Positions 1 through 7,292 of a stretch of 17,616 bases of DNA are shown here, piece by piece. A program made the translations under genes and the position numbers. This stretch comes from Candidatus Hydrogenedentota bacterium (GTDB lineage: Bacteria; Hydrogenedentota; Hydrogenedentia; Hydrogenedentales; SLHB01), in NCBI GenBank assembly GCA_007136375.1, contig SLHB01000432.1, positions 1 through 17,616 on the forward strand, read 5' to 3'. Under the pieces are notes generated by a model. It saw nothing but the letters and a program-made list of their open reading frames with translations. It was not told where the DNA came from and made no database searches. Every line of letters starts with the position of its first letter. Position 1 is the stretch's first letter.

Positions 1-309
1 CCGGACGCCGCGCGGGAAGTGTGGTTCTGGCTCGCCGTGGGGCTCGTCGGCCAGAGCCTGTTCGCCACGCGGTTCCTCGTGCAGTGGATCGCCACGGAGC
101 GCCGGCGGGAATGCGTGGTGCCCGTCGCGTTCTGGTACCTGAGCATCGCCGCCAGCGTCCTTCTGTTCGGTTCGTACGCGCAGCGGCAGGAGTGGATCTT
201 CGCCTTGGGCATGATCATTGGCACGCTTATCTATCTGCGCAACCTCTGGTTCATCCACCGTGGCGGAGAGACGGAGATGACCGTGGCCGGCGAAAGAGCG
301 GGGGGCTAG
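1..309 (+). CDS. LABN-domain membrane protein (lipid-A-disaccharide synthase N-terminal-like), 5' end outside window
   Basis: Small membrane protein matching the domain otherwise found at the N-terminus of some LpxB proteins (PF07578, recognised by eye). Visible signature: GQSLFATRFLVQWIATERR, then VPVAFWYLSI and a final GTLIYLRNLWFIHR, making about three membrane segments. The frame is open to base 1. A GTG at 19 could start it, but no ribosome site is correctly spaced before it, so the true start probably lies upstream and the gene is partial here. Its stop at 307-309 abuts the GTG of the next gene, so the two are co-transcribed and probably translationally coupled. Stand-alone LABN proteins often sit between a GT2 polyprenyl-phosphate sugar transferase and an ArnT-like enzyme; the second partner is present, the first would be off the left edge. 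Its biochemical role in such clusters is not established; a part in lipid-linked sugar handling is inferred from context. Confidence 0.85.
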   Translation, partial: PDAAREVWFWLAVGLVGQSLFATRFLVQWIATERRRECVVPVAFWYLSIAASVLLFGSYAQRQEWIFALGMIIGTLIYLRNLWFIHRGGETEMTVAGERAGG

Positions 310-2280
310 GTGGCGCAGGGCGGCGACATGCATCCGGCTGAAGCCGCGCCCCGGAAGGGCCACGTCGCACTGCTCTCGGCCGCGGCGGTGGTCCTGTTCG
401 GTGCGAACATCTGGGGGTACGGGCTGTGGGCGCCGGACGAGCCCCGGTATGGGCTCATCGCCCGCGAGATGCTGCAAACGGGCGATCCCATTGTGCTCCG
501 CGTGAACGAGCAGCCCTACTTCGAGAAACCGCCCCTCCTGTTCTGGAGCATTGCCGCCTTGTCCGCCCCCATGGGCGATGTCACCGAATGGAGCGCGCGC
601 CTGCCGAGCGTGGCCGCGGGCGCCGTCACGGTGGTCTTTACCTATCTGCTTGCGTGCAGGCTCTTCGGCCCAACGACGGCCCTTTGGGCGGGCATCGTCC
701 TGCTGACCATAAACCGCGTTTGGTGGCAAGCGCGGACGGGACAGACGGACATGATGCTCACGGCCTTCCTGACCATGAACTTGTACGCCTTCTGGCGTTG
801 GCATGAGACGCGGACCCGGCAGTGGGACGGCGAAAGCGGCGGCGCTGGGGGGGCGGCCTGGCTTTTTGCCTTCTTCGCCGCCATGGCCGCCGCCGTCTAC
901 ACCAAGGGGCCGCCGGGCTTCCTGTTTCCCATCGCCATGGTCGTAGCGTTCTATTGGGGCCAGCCTCAGCGCCGAAAGGAAACGCATTGGGTCATCGGCG
1001 CGTCGGCGGTCCTCGTGCTCATCGGTTTATGGTATCTGCCGTCCACCCTGCTGGCCGCCGCCGAAACGGTCCATCGCACCGAAGGGGATCCCGGCGCCAA
1101 TCTCTTCCGGCAGACCATCGGCCGGGCCTTTCTGGGCGTGAGCAAGGCCCAATGGCCGTGGTATTACTTCGAAACCGTGCCGGTGGACCTCCTGCCCTGG
1201 AGCCTCTTCCTGCCCTGGACGGCGTGGTGGGTCTGGCGCCGGCGCCGGGACGGGGAGGGCATGCGCTTGCTGCTAAGCTGGACCGTGCCCGCGTTCATTG
1301 TGTTTTCCATCATAATCGGCAAGCGCGCCATCTATCTCCTGCCGCTCTTTCCCGTTTTCGCCATTTGGATCGCCGCCAGCGTGCTTGACCTCGCGGATTG
1401 GCCCCGGGCGGCGTGGCGGCGGATCCCAGCGGGCGTTTGGGCGGCGGTTCTCCTCGTAATGGCGAGCGCGCCCGTGGTATTGCTCTTCACCGAATACGCC
1501 GAGGCCTGGCATTGGGGCTTGGCGGCGTTTGGCGCCGTGGCGCTCGGCTGCGGCCTCCATGCGGGTTGGCTTGCCCTTCGAACGCCGGCGCGCGCCATCC
1601 ATAAGGCTCTCGCCGGTCACTTTGCGGGACTTTCCTTGCTGACCGCGGTGTTTGTCCTTCCCGCGATTGACCCGTACAAGTCGGCCGAAGACTTCACCGC
1701 GCCTCTGCGCGCTCTCAGCGTGGCCGAAGAGCCGTACCGCCTCTATTCCGTGGCCTTCACCCGGGAAGGCTACATCTACTACGCGCGCCGCCCCCACGAA
1801 GAAGTCTTGACCGATACGCTAGACGTGGCGGCCGCCGTGGACATGGACTACCGGAGCAGCGTTGAGAAGCAGGTGGCCATACGGCGGCGCATCGCCCGCG
1901 CCGTGGAGGAGACGCCCGTGGCGAACATCGCCGCGGTCACGGCGGAAGAATTGGAGGCCTTGGACGCCGCGCTGCGGGCCGCTGTCCGGGAACAGGAAGT
2001 GGATCGCGTGTTCGCCGAAGAGCTGGAGGAGGCGTTGGAAGAGAAGGTGCGCGCCTTCGCCGCGGAATTCGAAGAGCCCGAACCGGCCTTCCTCTTCGTT
2101 CGCCACGAGGACTGGCGGTGGATGTTGCCCTTTAACCCCGAGATGCGCGCGTACCACGTGGTGCACGAAGGCGGCGTTGGCCATCGGGACGTGTTGCTGC
2201 TGGCCAACGACGCGGGCTGGGATCTGCTCCAGCGGCGCGAGCGCGCCCGTCCCGTGGAAGCGCTGCGGCCGGATGAATAA
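310..2280 (+). CDS. ArnT/PMT-family lipid-linked sugar glycosyltransferase
   Basis: Multi-pass inner-membrane glycosyltransferase of the ArnT (GT83)/PMT family, which moves a sugar from a polyprenyl-phosphate donor to a periplasmic acceptor such as lipid A. Key marks: the first-loop acidic pair in WAPDEPRYGLIAREML (D43, E44, the family's catalytic/metal site) and YFEKPPLLFWS at residues 70-80, both diagnostic. About a dozen hydrophobic segments run from residue 18 to about 455, followed by a soluble periplasmic domain. That domain holds an odd, very charged Glu/Ala/Arg-rich helical stretch at about 505-588 before the usual AFLFVRHEDW motif. Start: GTG at 310 directly follows the upstream stop and is preceded by a G-rich GAGCGGGGGG; an ATG at 328 is the alternative. 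Neighbours suggest lipid A or related envelope modification, but donor and acceptor cannot be read from sequence, so I do not assign arnT. Confidence 0.88.
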   Translation: MAQGGDMHPAEAAPRKGHVALLSAAAVVLFGANIWGYGLWAPDEPRYGLIAREMLQTGDPIVLRVNEQPYFEKPPLLFWSIAALSAPMGDVTEWSARLPSVAAGAVTVVFTYLLACRLFGPTTALWAGIVLLTINRVWWQARTGQTDMMLTAFLTMNLYAFWRWHETRTRQWDGESGGAGGAAWLFAFFAAMAAAVYTKGPPGFLFPIAMVVAFYWGQPQRRKETHWVIGASAVLVLIGLWYLPSTLLAAAETVHRTEGDPGANLFRQTIGRAFLGVSKAQWPWYYFETVPVDLLPWSLFLPWTAWWVWRRRRDGEGMRLLLSWTVPAFIVFSIIIGKRAIYLLPLFPVFAIWIAASVLDLADWPRAAWRRIPAGVWAAVLLVMASAPVVLLFTEYAEAWHWGLAAFGAVALGCGLHAGWLALRTPARAIHKALAGHFAGLSLLTAVFVLPAIDPYKSAEDFTAPLRALSVAEEPYRLYSVAFTREGYIYYARRPHEEVLTDTLDVAAAVDMDYRSSVEKQVAIRRRIARAVEETPVANIAAVTAEELEALDAALRAAVREQEVDRVFAEELEEALEEKVRAFAAEFEEPEPAFLFVRHEDWRWMLPFNPEMRAYHVVHEGGVGHRDVLLLANDAGWDLLQRRERARPVEALRPDE

Positions 2281-2281
2281 G

Positions 2282-2300
2282 GGCGGCGCGTCGAGCCGCC
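2282..2300 (+). other. GC hairpin between the glycosyltransferase and DUF2784 genes
   Basis: GGCGGC (2282-2287) pairs perfectly with GCCGCC (2295-2300) around a 7-base loop, just after the stop codon at 2278-2280. No T tract follows, so it is not a classic intrinsic terminator. It could attenuate transcription or protect the 3' end of the upstream message. Confidence 0.35.
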
Positions 2301-2358
2301 GCGAAGGCCTTGAAGCGAAGCGAAGAAGGGATGGCGCCCACAAGAATTGGAGTGGAAA

Positions 2359-2769
2359 GTGACGTCGAATCTGGCGGTTCTCCAGGCGCTTGACATCTTT
2401 TTCCTGGTGTTCCACACGCTGATCATTCTGTTTAACTGCCTGGGTTGGATACACCCAAAGACACGGCCGTGGAATCTCGGCTTGCTGCTCCTGACCGCGG
2501 CCTCCTGGTTCATCCTGGGGATCTGGTACGGCTGGGGCTACTGTCCGTGTACGGACTGGCATTGGCAGGTGCGCTCGGCGATGGGCCGGCCCATCGAGAC
2601 CACGTCATACATCAAGTTTCTCATTGAGACCCTTACCGGAGCGGATCCCAATCGTTTCGTTGTTGACGCGGTCACGGTTGGCGGACTGTTCGTCGCCCTC
2701 GGCGCCAGCATTACGCTGAACATCCTCGATTGGCGCCGCCGGAGCCCGCGGAGGATGGCCGAGGCCTAG
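2359..2769 (+). CDS. DUF2784 family membrane protein
   Basis: 136-residue protein matching the DUF2784 pattern as I remember it: an N-terminal membrane helix (about 10-30, FFLVFHTLIILFNCLGW), a second helix (about 38-60) running into GYCPCTDWHW (60-69), then SYIKFLIE and a last helix near 102-122. The CP-TDWHW motif with its cysteines and histidine is the family hallmark; function is unknown. Start chosen at GTG 2359 because GGAG lies 6 bases upstream; a TTG at 2347 would add four residues and has a worse site. It follows the glycosyltransferase by 78 bp and could belong to the same transcript. Its TAG stop (2767-2769) overlaps the stop of convergent cysE by three bases, so no room remains for a terminator between the two genes. 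Confidence 0.8.
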   Translation: MTSNLAVLQALDIFFLVFHTLIILFNCLGWIHPKTRPWNLGLLLLTAASWFILGIWYGWGYCPCTDWHWQVRSAMGRPIETTSYIKFLIETLTGADPNRFVVDAVTVGGLFVALGASITLNILDWRRRSPRRMAEA

Positions 2770-3581
2770 CCGCCGGTCCGGTCGGGCGTGTCTTCTCCGT
2801 TGAAGCGGTGGTCCATCTCCAGAGCTGGAATATCCGTGCCCGCGCGGCCGACGACTTTGGCCGGCACGCCGACCACCGTGCAGTGAGGCGGCACGTCGTG
2901 AAGGACCACGGCTCCGCCGCCCACCTTGGCGCCTTCGCCAACCACCACGTTGCCGAGGATCTTGGCCCCCGCCGCGATGAGCACGCCGTCCCGCACCTTC
3001 GGGTGACGGTCGCCCTGAACCTTGCCCGTGCCGCCTAGGGTGACTTCATGCAGCATGGATACATTGTCGCCGACGGTCGCGGTTTCGCCGATGACAATGC
3101 TCGTGGCGTGGTCCATGAGGACGCCCGACCCAATGCGCGCCGCCGGGTGGATGTCCACGGAGAAGACCTCGGAGATCCGGCTTTGCAGATAGAGGGCCAG
3201 TTGGCGGCGGTCACGGAGCCAGTAGTAGTGGGCCGCGCGGTGGGATTGCAGCGCGTGAAAGCCCTTGAAATACAACAGCGGCGTGGAGTACCCCCGGCAC
3301 GCGGGATCCCGTTCGCAGACGGCCCGTATGTCCGCTCGCGCCGCCGCGCCGATGGCGGGATCGCTCTTGAAGGCCGCGTGGAACAGATCCCGGAGGGACA
3401 CGGCGGGCAGAATCGAGCTTTCGAGCTTGCTCGCCAGGTGGAAGCTCAGCGCGTCTTCAAGGCTCTCGTGGTTGAGCACGACCGCGTATAGAAAGCTCGC
3501 CAGAAGGGGCTCCTGTTCCGCGTCTTCCTTCACCTCCTGGCGGATGGTGCGCCATACGCTGTCTTCGGGACCGTGGGCCAT
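2766..3581 (-). CDS. cysE: serine O-acetyltransferase
   Basis: Transfers acetyl from acetyl-CoA to L-serine, giving O-acetylserine for cysteine synthesis in the cytoplasm. The 271-residue protein aligns with E. coli CysE with nearly the same numbering: VDIHPAA (D143), LMDHATSIVIGE (H158, catalytic) and DRHPKVRDG (H193), followed by the left-handed beta-helix hexapeptide repeats to about residue 245. An N-terminal helical SATase domain occupies about 1-135. Start: ATG at 3581 with GAGGAGAG a few bases upstream; the frame is open further upstream, but that part is Arg/Pro-rich and unlike the family. The tail EMDHRFNGEDTPDRTGG ends in Gly-Gly rather than the C-terminal Ile that inserts into CysK in well-studied bacteria, so the cysteine synthase complex may not form. 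No cysK or sulfur gene is adjacent. The 3' end overlaps the DUF2784 gene by 4 bp. Confidence 0.96.
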   Translation of the reverse strand: MAHGPEDSVWRTIRQEVKEDAEQEPLLASFLYAVVLNHESLEDALSFHLASKLESSILPAVSLRDLFHAAFKSDPAIGAAARADIRAVCERDPACRGYSTPLLYFKGFHALQSHRAAHYYWLRDRRQLALYLQSRISEVFSVDIHPAARIGSGVLMDHATSIVIGETATVGDNVSMLHEVTLGGTGKVQGDRHPKVRDGVLIAAGAKILGNVVVGEGAKVGGGAVVLHDVPPHCTVVGVPAKVVGRAGTDIPALEMDHRFNGEDTPDRTGG

Positions 3582-3756
3582 GAACAACTCTCCTCGAAAG
3601 TATTTGAGCGGCGGGTCTTCCGCGCGATTAAGGAGCTTGGGAAAGAGAAACATCTTCCGCGCCGGGGAACGCTGCCGTGGGCCGGGGGCGGCTCCGAGGG
3701 AAAGGCGTGGGCGTCCGTCCGGCAATGGCGAAACACTTCGACGGCCGTTTCCCGCG

Positions 3757-3793
3757 GGCCCCTCTTTCGGAAGGGCCGGCGGGGACGCCCGCC
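3757..3793. repeat. tandem GC-rich hairpins (REP-like)
   Basis: Two neighbouring palindromes. GGCCC (3757-3761) pairs with GGGCC (3773-3777), and GGCGGG (3778-3783) pairs with CCCGCC (3788-3793) around GACG. Adjacent stem-loops of this kind in intergenic DNA resemble REP-type units. Only one copy was noticed in the window, so its repeat status is unproven. Confidence 0.35.
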
Positions 3794-3950
3794 AAGAGGC
3801 GCGGGGAAGCGTCCTCCCTGTGAACAAGAACACCCGAGCGGGACCCGAAAATCCGAAACATGTGGGTGGGCGGAATCCTCCACCCCAAGCAACCCTGCCT
3901 TCGCGCAGTGTAGCAACGCCGCCCCCGCGATGTCGATGCGTTCCGCTCCC

Positions 3951-4015
3951 CCTCAATCGCCGGGTGTTGCACTTAGTGTATGAACCCAGGCCCAGCTTAT
4001 CCGGCCGATTGAAAG
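3951..4015 (+). repeat. remnant of the inverted-terminus element (termini only)
   Basis: CCTCAATCGCCGG (3951-3963) on the left and CTTATCCGGCCGATTG (3996-4011) on the right reproduce the two ends of the longer element seen at 5467-5634 and 16204-16391. Only about 32 bases lie between them, and the right end has one extra C. The complement of the right end reads CAATCGGCCGGATAAG, close to the left terminus of the 5467 copy (CAATCGCCGGATAAG). I read it as an internally deleted or degenerate copy. It lies about 140 bp upstream of the DUF481 gene, in the same left-to-right order as the full copies. Confidence 0.5.
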
Positions 4016-4153
4016 TGCGCCAGGCGGCGTCATGGTGTACACTACGCGGCCGTGCTTGGCCCCCCCCCGCGCCCAACGCCGCTGGCCGGTTCCCCTGCCA
4101 CACGCACGGAGCCGCCTGTAACCGCTTCTTAGCCCGAATCACGGAGTTTACCA

Positions 4154-5404
4154 TTGTCCATGCCCGCCCGATGCCGCTTTCGTATCGCCGTTGCCGCATG
4201 TTGCCTCGCTGTCGCCTGGGCTCCCTTCGTTTCCGCGCAGGATGCGGTCACCTTACACAACGGTGATCGCCTTTCTGGCCACGCCGTGGCGCTGACCGAA
4301 GATGGGCTGGTGTTGGAGACGGAGTACGCGGGGGACGTCGTTATCGCCCGTGACGCCATCGCCGCTGTGGAGACGGCCGGCGAGGTCGCCTGGGTCGACG
4401 CCGACGGCCGCGCCGGCTGGGGACGCCTCACCCTCCGGGACGGCGCGATTGTCGCGCTGGATGCGGATGAAGCGGCGGCGGAGTGGAACGAGCTCGTGGC
4501 GTTGAGTCCGGACCGGGCGCCGGAGGAGTTGGCGGTGGAATATACGGAAGCCGTCGAAGCGGAAATGGAGGACATCGGCCCAAGCTGGTCGGGCGCCGCG
4601 GAGACCGGCGTGTCGCTGCGGTCCGGGCCTGTCGACTCCATCGACACGACGGTGTCGGTGGAGGGCGCGCGGGAAACGGAGCGGTCGATCCTGAGCCTGC
4701 GCGCAAGCGGCGCCTATGGCGAGGTGGACGACGTCTTGAACACGCAGCAAGCGAGCGGCCGCGCCAAACTGCAACTCTTCCCGAGGGATGACTTCTATTA
4801 CTACGGCCTCGTGAAGGCGGCCCACGACCGGCCCCGGCGGCTGGACTTGCGCACGGGCGTTGGCCTGGGACTCGGCTACGAGGTGATTGATCGGGAGCGC
4901 GCCTTCTGGGCCTTGGAAGCCGGCATGGCCGTGGACTGGGAATGGTGGTCCGTGTATGCGCCGCGCGAACGGCGGGAGCAACGGCGGGCGGAACAGGCCG
5001 GCGCCTTCGCTGACGCGCGCGCGCTCCTCGTGGACGCGCGAGACCGGGGCGGCGCTTTCCGAATCGACGATCTCGTGGCGGGGACGCGGATCGCCCGCCG
5101 CCTGTTGTTCGCGGATGTGGATGACGGCTCCTTTCGCCGCGACGATGTGAGCGTGCAACTGGGCAGTGTGTTTCGCCGGGACCTTTTCACCGAGAGCGAA
5201 CTCTACCATGAGCTGTCCGTGCTTCCGCGGCTCGGCGATCGCCTCGGCGAATTCCTTCTCACCTCGGACCTCGGGTTGACGGCGCCGCTCACGGAAAGCC
5301 TGAGCCTCCGGGTTAGCCTGCTCACCGAATACGACAGCGACCCTGGGAGCAGCGCCGATAAGTGGGACAATACGCTGCGCACCACGATGCGCTACACTTT
5401 CTGA
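4154..5404 (+). CDS. DUF481 family exported protein (predicted outer-membrane beta-barrel)
   Basis: 416-residue secreted protein. A Sec signal peptide (RCRFRIAVAACCLAVAWAPF, cleavage after VSA at about residue 28) is followed by a small beta domain with LHNGDRLSGH and an ETEYAGDVVI stretch, typical of the front half of many DUF481 proteins. An acidic linker (about 105-145) then leads to a C-terminal DUF481 region with alternating beta strands (FYYYGLVKAAHD, GVGLGLGYEVID) ending in aromatic Phe (MRYTF), as expected for an outer-membrane barrel. A charged segment near 275-320 interrupts the barrel and may be an external loop. Start: TTG at 4154 is 7 bases after GGAG; ATG at 4160 would lose two residues. 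Function of the family is unknown. Repeat-element copies lie on both sides of the gene. Confidence 0.82.
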   Translation: MSMPARCRFRIAVAACCLAVAWAPFVSAQDAVTLHNGDRLSGHAVALTEDGLVLETEYAGDVVIARDAIAAVETAGEVAWVDADGRAGWGRLTLRDGAIVALDADEAAAEWNELVALSPDRAPEELAVEYTEAVEAEMEDIGPSWSGAAETGVSLRSGPVDSIDTTVSVEGARETERSILSLRASGAYGEVDDVLNTQQASGRAKLQLFPRDDFYYYGLVKAAHDRPRRLDLRTGVGLGLGYEVIDRERAFWALEAGMAVDWEWWSVYAPRERREQRRAEQAGAFADARALLVDARDRGGAFRIDDLVAGTRIARRLLFADVDDGSFRRDDVSVQLGSVFRRDLFTESELYHELSVLPRLGDRLGEFLLTSDLGLTAPLTESLSLRVSLLTEYDSDPGSSADKWDNTLRTTMRYTF

Positions 5405-5826
5405 ACAGGCGCTGGCCGCCTCCCAAGCGCGCCCTGCGGCGCATGCTCCAGGCGCGAAGGCCAGTGCCTCAATCGCCGGATAAGAACGCCGTTGGCGGAG
5501 CGGCGGCGACCTTCGCATGCCTGACAGATGTTGGCCACGTCCGTTCACCCGATGGGCGAAAGCCGCTGTTCCTTCCTCGGCACGAATATGAGACTGGACA
5601 GCGATGTCCAGCCAAGCTTATCCCGCGATTTGGAAGTGGGGCGGTGATGCGGGGCTCCTGTTGTTTTTGGTACACTCCGTTGGACGAGCAGACGGCGGTG
5701 GAAGCGCTGAGATGGCGTTTTCTACCGGGCTTTGCCGCTGATCCCAGCTTTCCGGACGCCCCGCTCGCAGCCGAGTCCCCTGTCACGCCCTTCGGGCGCT
5801 TCTGCAACCCATGGAATCGCTCTCCC
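5405..5826. other. 422-bp non-coding stretch before the EamA transporter
   Basis: It holds, in order: an imperfect inverted repeat (GGCGCTGGCC 5408-5417 against GGCCAGTGCC 5459-5468, 9 of 10 pairs) that may end DUF481 transcription; a full copy of the inverted-terminus element (5467-5634); an extended -10-like TGGTACACT (5668-5676) without a clear -35; and a small perfect hairpin CGCCC-TTC-GGGCG (5786-5798) just before the likely start. The transporter frame is open through much of this stretch, but the translation lacks membrane character until about residue 20 of the annotated protein. Confidence 0.5.
5467..5634 (+). repeat. inverted-terminus intergenic element, copy A (168 bp)
   Basis: Left end CCTCAATCGCCGGATAAG (5467-5484), right end CTTATCCCGCGATTTGGA (5617-5634). 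The ends are complementary at 14 of 18 positions, and ATAAG/CTTAT extends the dyad inward. It shares long blocks with the copy at 16204-16391 in the same order: CCGTTGGCGGAGCGGCGGC after the left end, a GTTCACCC-ATGGG dyad in the middle (5543-5558), ATGAGAC and CGATGTCC near the right, then CCAAGCTT at the right terminus. It carries its own hairpin CTGGACA...TGTCCAG (about 5604-5611). It encodes no transposase. Size, inverted ends and intergenic position fit a MITE or large REP/BIME-type element. Confidence 0.75.
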
Positions 5827-6774
5827 TTGTCCGGCCATCAGGAAACGCACCGCTACAGGCCTGTCCTCTCCCGAACGCGGGGGTTGGCGTATGTGCTTAT
5901 CGGGACCGTCCTGTGGAGCACGGCGGAGGTGGTGGTGCGCCTCATTGTGGAGGACATCACCCCAATCCAGCTTGGCGCGGCGCGCTTCTTCTTCGGTGGG
6001 GCGTTTCTCAGCTTGTTTCTGCCGTACTACCTTCGGAAGCGTGGGCTTACGCTGAGCCGGGACGTGCTGTGGAAGGCCGCCTGGATGGGCCTTGTTGGGC
6101 TTACCATTGGCAATATCTGCTATCAATATAGCCTTCAATACACCGGCGCCGCCGTGGTCGCCACCTTATTCGGCGCGAACCCCCTTATGGTCCTTGTGTT
6201 GTCGGCCGTGCTTCTGAGCGAACGGCTCAGGGGTCCCAAGTCCCTGGGGGTGGTGATGGGCTTCGTTGGGATCCTCATTCTCGCCATGAGCGAAGAGTCG
6301 GACACCTTCTCCCTGTTCGGATTCACACTGGGCATCGGCTTTCTTTTTGGCTTTTCCTTGTTTACGGTGTTGATTAAGAAGCATGCGGGCCCTTACGCCG
6401 GCCTGCCCATGATTACGTTGTGCACCATGGCGAGCGCGGGCTATCTCATTCCCCTGGCCCTTCTCGAAGGGGATACAGCCGTGCTTGCAAATCTAGAGGA
6501 CATCTGGCTTCACGTCATCTATCTCGGCATCGGCACGACGGGCCTGGCCTACCTTTTCTTCTTCATGGGCCTGGAGCACGTCACGCCCACCGAAGCCTCT
6601 AGCGTTCTGTTGCTAAAGCCCCCCCTGGGCACGGTGCTCGCCGCCTTCTGGTTGGGCGAGGCGGTTCCGTGGAACCTGCCCATCGCCATGGCCTTCATCC
6701 TGGGCGGCCTCTATCTGGTCATTTGGCTGCAACGCCGGACCGGGGCGGTCGCACTGGAGCCCGTCTCGAAGTAG
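5827..6774 (+). CDS. EamA/DMT-superfamily transporter
   Basis: Inner-membrane drug/metabolite transporter with two EamA repeats and about ten helices. The first repeat starts at GLAYVLIGTVLWSTAEVVVRL, continues with PIQLGAARFFFGG and ends ATLFGANPLMVLVLSAVLLSER; the second runs from FTLGIGFLFGFSLFTVLIKK to SSVLLLKPPLGTVLAAFWLGE. The closing Pro-rich GE/GA motifs are typical of the superfamily. Substrate cannot be told; amino acids, purines or other small metabolites are usual. The frame is open to 5362, but the extra part crosses the repeat element. I chose TTG 5827, giving 315 residues (family-typical); TTG 5884, GTG 5893 and ATG 5647 are alternatives, so the start is uncertain. RNase HI follows 23 bp downstream and probably shares its transcript. 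Confidence 0.9.
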   Translation: MSGHQETHRYRPVLSRTRGLAYVLIGTVLWSTAEVVVRLIVEDITPIQLGAARFFFGGAFLSLFLPYYLRKRGLTLSRDVLWKAAWMGLVGLTIGNICYQYSLQYTGAAVVATLFGANPLMVLVLSAVLLSERLRGPKSLGVVMGFVGILILAMSEESDTFSLFGFTLGIGFLFGFSLFTVLIKKHAGPYAGLPMITLCTMASAGYLIPLALLEGDTAVLANLEDIWLHVIYLGIGTTGLAYLFFFMGLEHVTPTEASSVLLLKPPLGTVLAAFWLGEAVPWNLPIAMAFILGGLYLVIWLQRRTGAVALEPVSK

Positions 6775-6797
6775 CAGGAAAGGAGCGGCGCATTGGC

Positions 6798-7280
6798 ATG
6801 AGTTCAACTGAAGCGAACAACGATGTCGTGGTCATTCACACCGATGGCGGCTGTGTTCCCAATCCCGGCACGGGAGGCTGGGGCGCGGTGCTCGAATACC
6901 AAGGGCGGCGGAAAGAGCTGTCCGGTGGAGAGCGCAACACCACGAACAACCGCATGGAGCTCATGGCCGCCATCAAGGCCCTCGAATCCCTGAAACGGCC
7001 CTGCAAGGTCATCATGTATACCGACTCGGAGTACTTGCAAAAGGGCGTGAGCCAGTGGATGCCAAGCTGGCGCCGCCGGGGGTGGAAACGGAAGGGCGGC
7101 GAAATAAAGAATCTCGATCTTTGGCGCGAGTTGGACCGGCTTGGAGAAATCCATGACATCGACTGGCGCTGGCTCCGGGGTCACGCTGGGCACCCGGAAA
7201 ACGAGCGTTGCGACGAGTTGGCCAGTCAGGCGATAGCGTCGCTCAAGTCGGGCAAAGCCGGCGCTCGCACGGCTGAGTGA
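6798..7280 (+). CDS. rnhA: ribonuclease HI
   Basis: Cytoplasmic endonuclease that cuts the RNA strand of RNA-DNA hybrids (primer removal, R-loop clearance). The 160-residue protein has all catalytic residues: D16 in IHTDGGCVPNPG, E54 in NRMELMAAI, D76 in MYTDSEYL and D139 in ERCDELA, plus the helper H129 in RGHAGHPENE. The basic stretch WRRRGWKRKGG (91-101) is the handle region that binds the hybrid, as in E. coli RNase HI. Start: ATG 6798, with AGGAG at 6781-6785, a slightly long 12-base spacing; the frame continues upstream only by overlapping the transporter gene. Length matches the family (about 155). Confidence 0.97.
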   Translation: MSSTEANNDVVVIHTDGGCVPNPGTGGWGAVLEYQGRRKELSGGERNTTNNRMELMAAIKALESLKRPCKVIMYTDSEYLQKGVSQWMPSWRRRGWKRKGGEIKNLDLWRELDRLGEIHDIDWRWLRGHAGHPENERCDELASQAIASLKSGKAGARTAE

Positions 7281-7292
7281 TGTTCCGCTTTG

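Larger units (their letters stand above)
3582..4153. other. 572-bp non-coding stretch between divergent cysE and the DUF481 gene
   Basis: Reading frames cross this stretch on both strands but translate to Arg/Pro/Gly-rich protein without recognisable motifs, so I treat it as non-coding. It should hold the promoters of both divergent genes; I see no convincing -35/-10 pair for either. It contains a GC-rich double hairpin (3757-3793) and a short remnant of the inverted-terminus element (3951-4015), annotated separately. Confidence 0.6.

Noticed and set aside
3582..4199. Long upstream extension of the cysE frame (about 206 residues) and overlapping plus-strand frames
   Set aside because: The translation is Arg/Pro/Gly-rich with no motif, the ATG at 3581 has an excellent ribosome site, and CysE numbering matches E. 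coli from that ATG.
4253..5548. 431-residue minus-strand open frame opposite the DUF481 gene
   Set aside because: A shadow frame in GC-rich DNA. It is rich in Arg, Ala, His and Pro, has no recognisable domain, and the plus-strand protein has a clear signal peptide and family motifs.
5362..5826. N-terminal extension of the EamA transporter through the repeat element
   Set aside because: The extra 155 residues lack membrane character and cross a non-coding repeat. The transporter is already full length from 5827.
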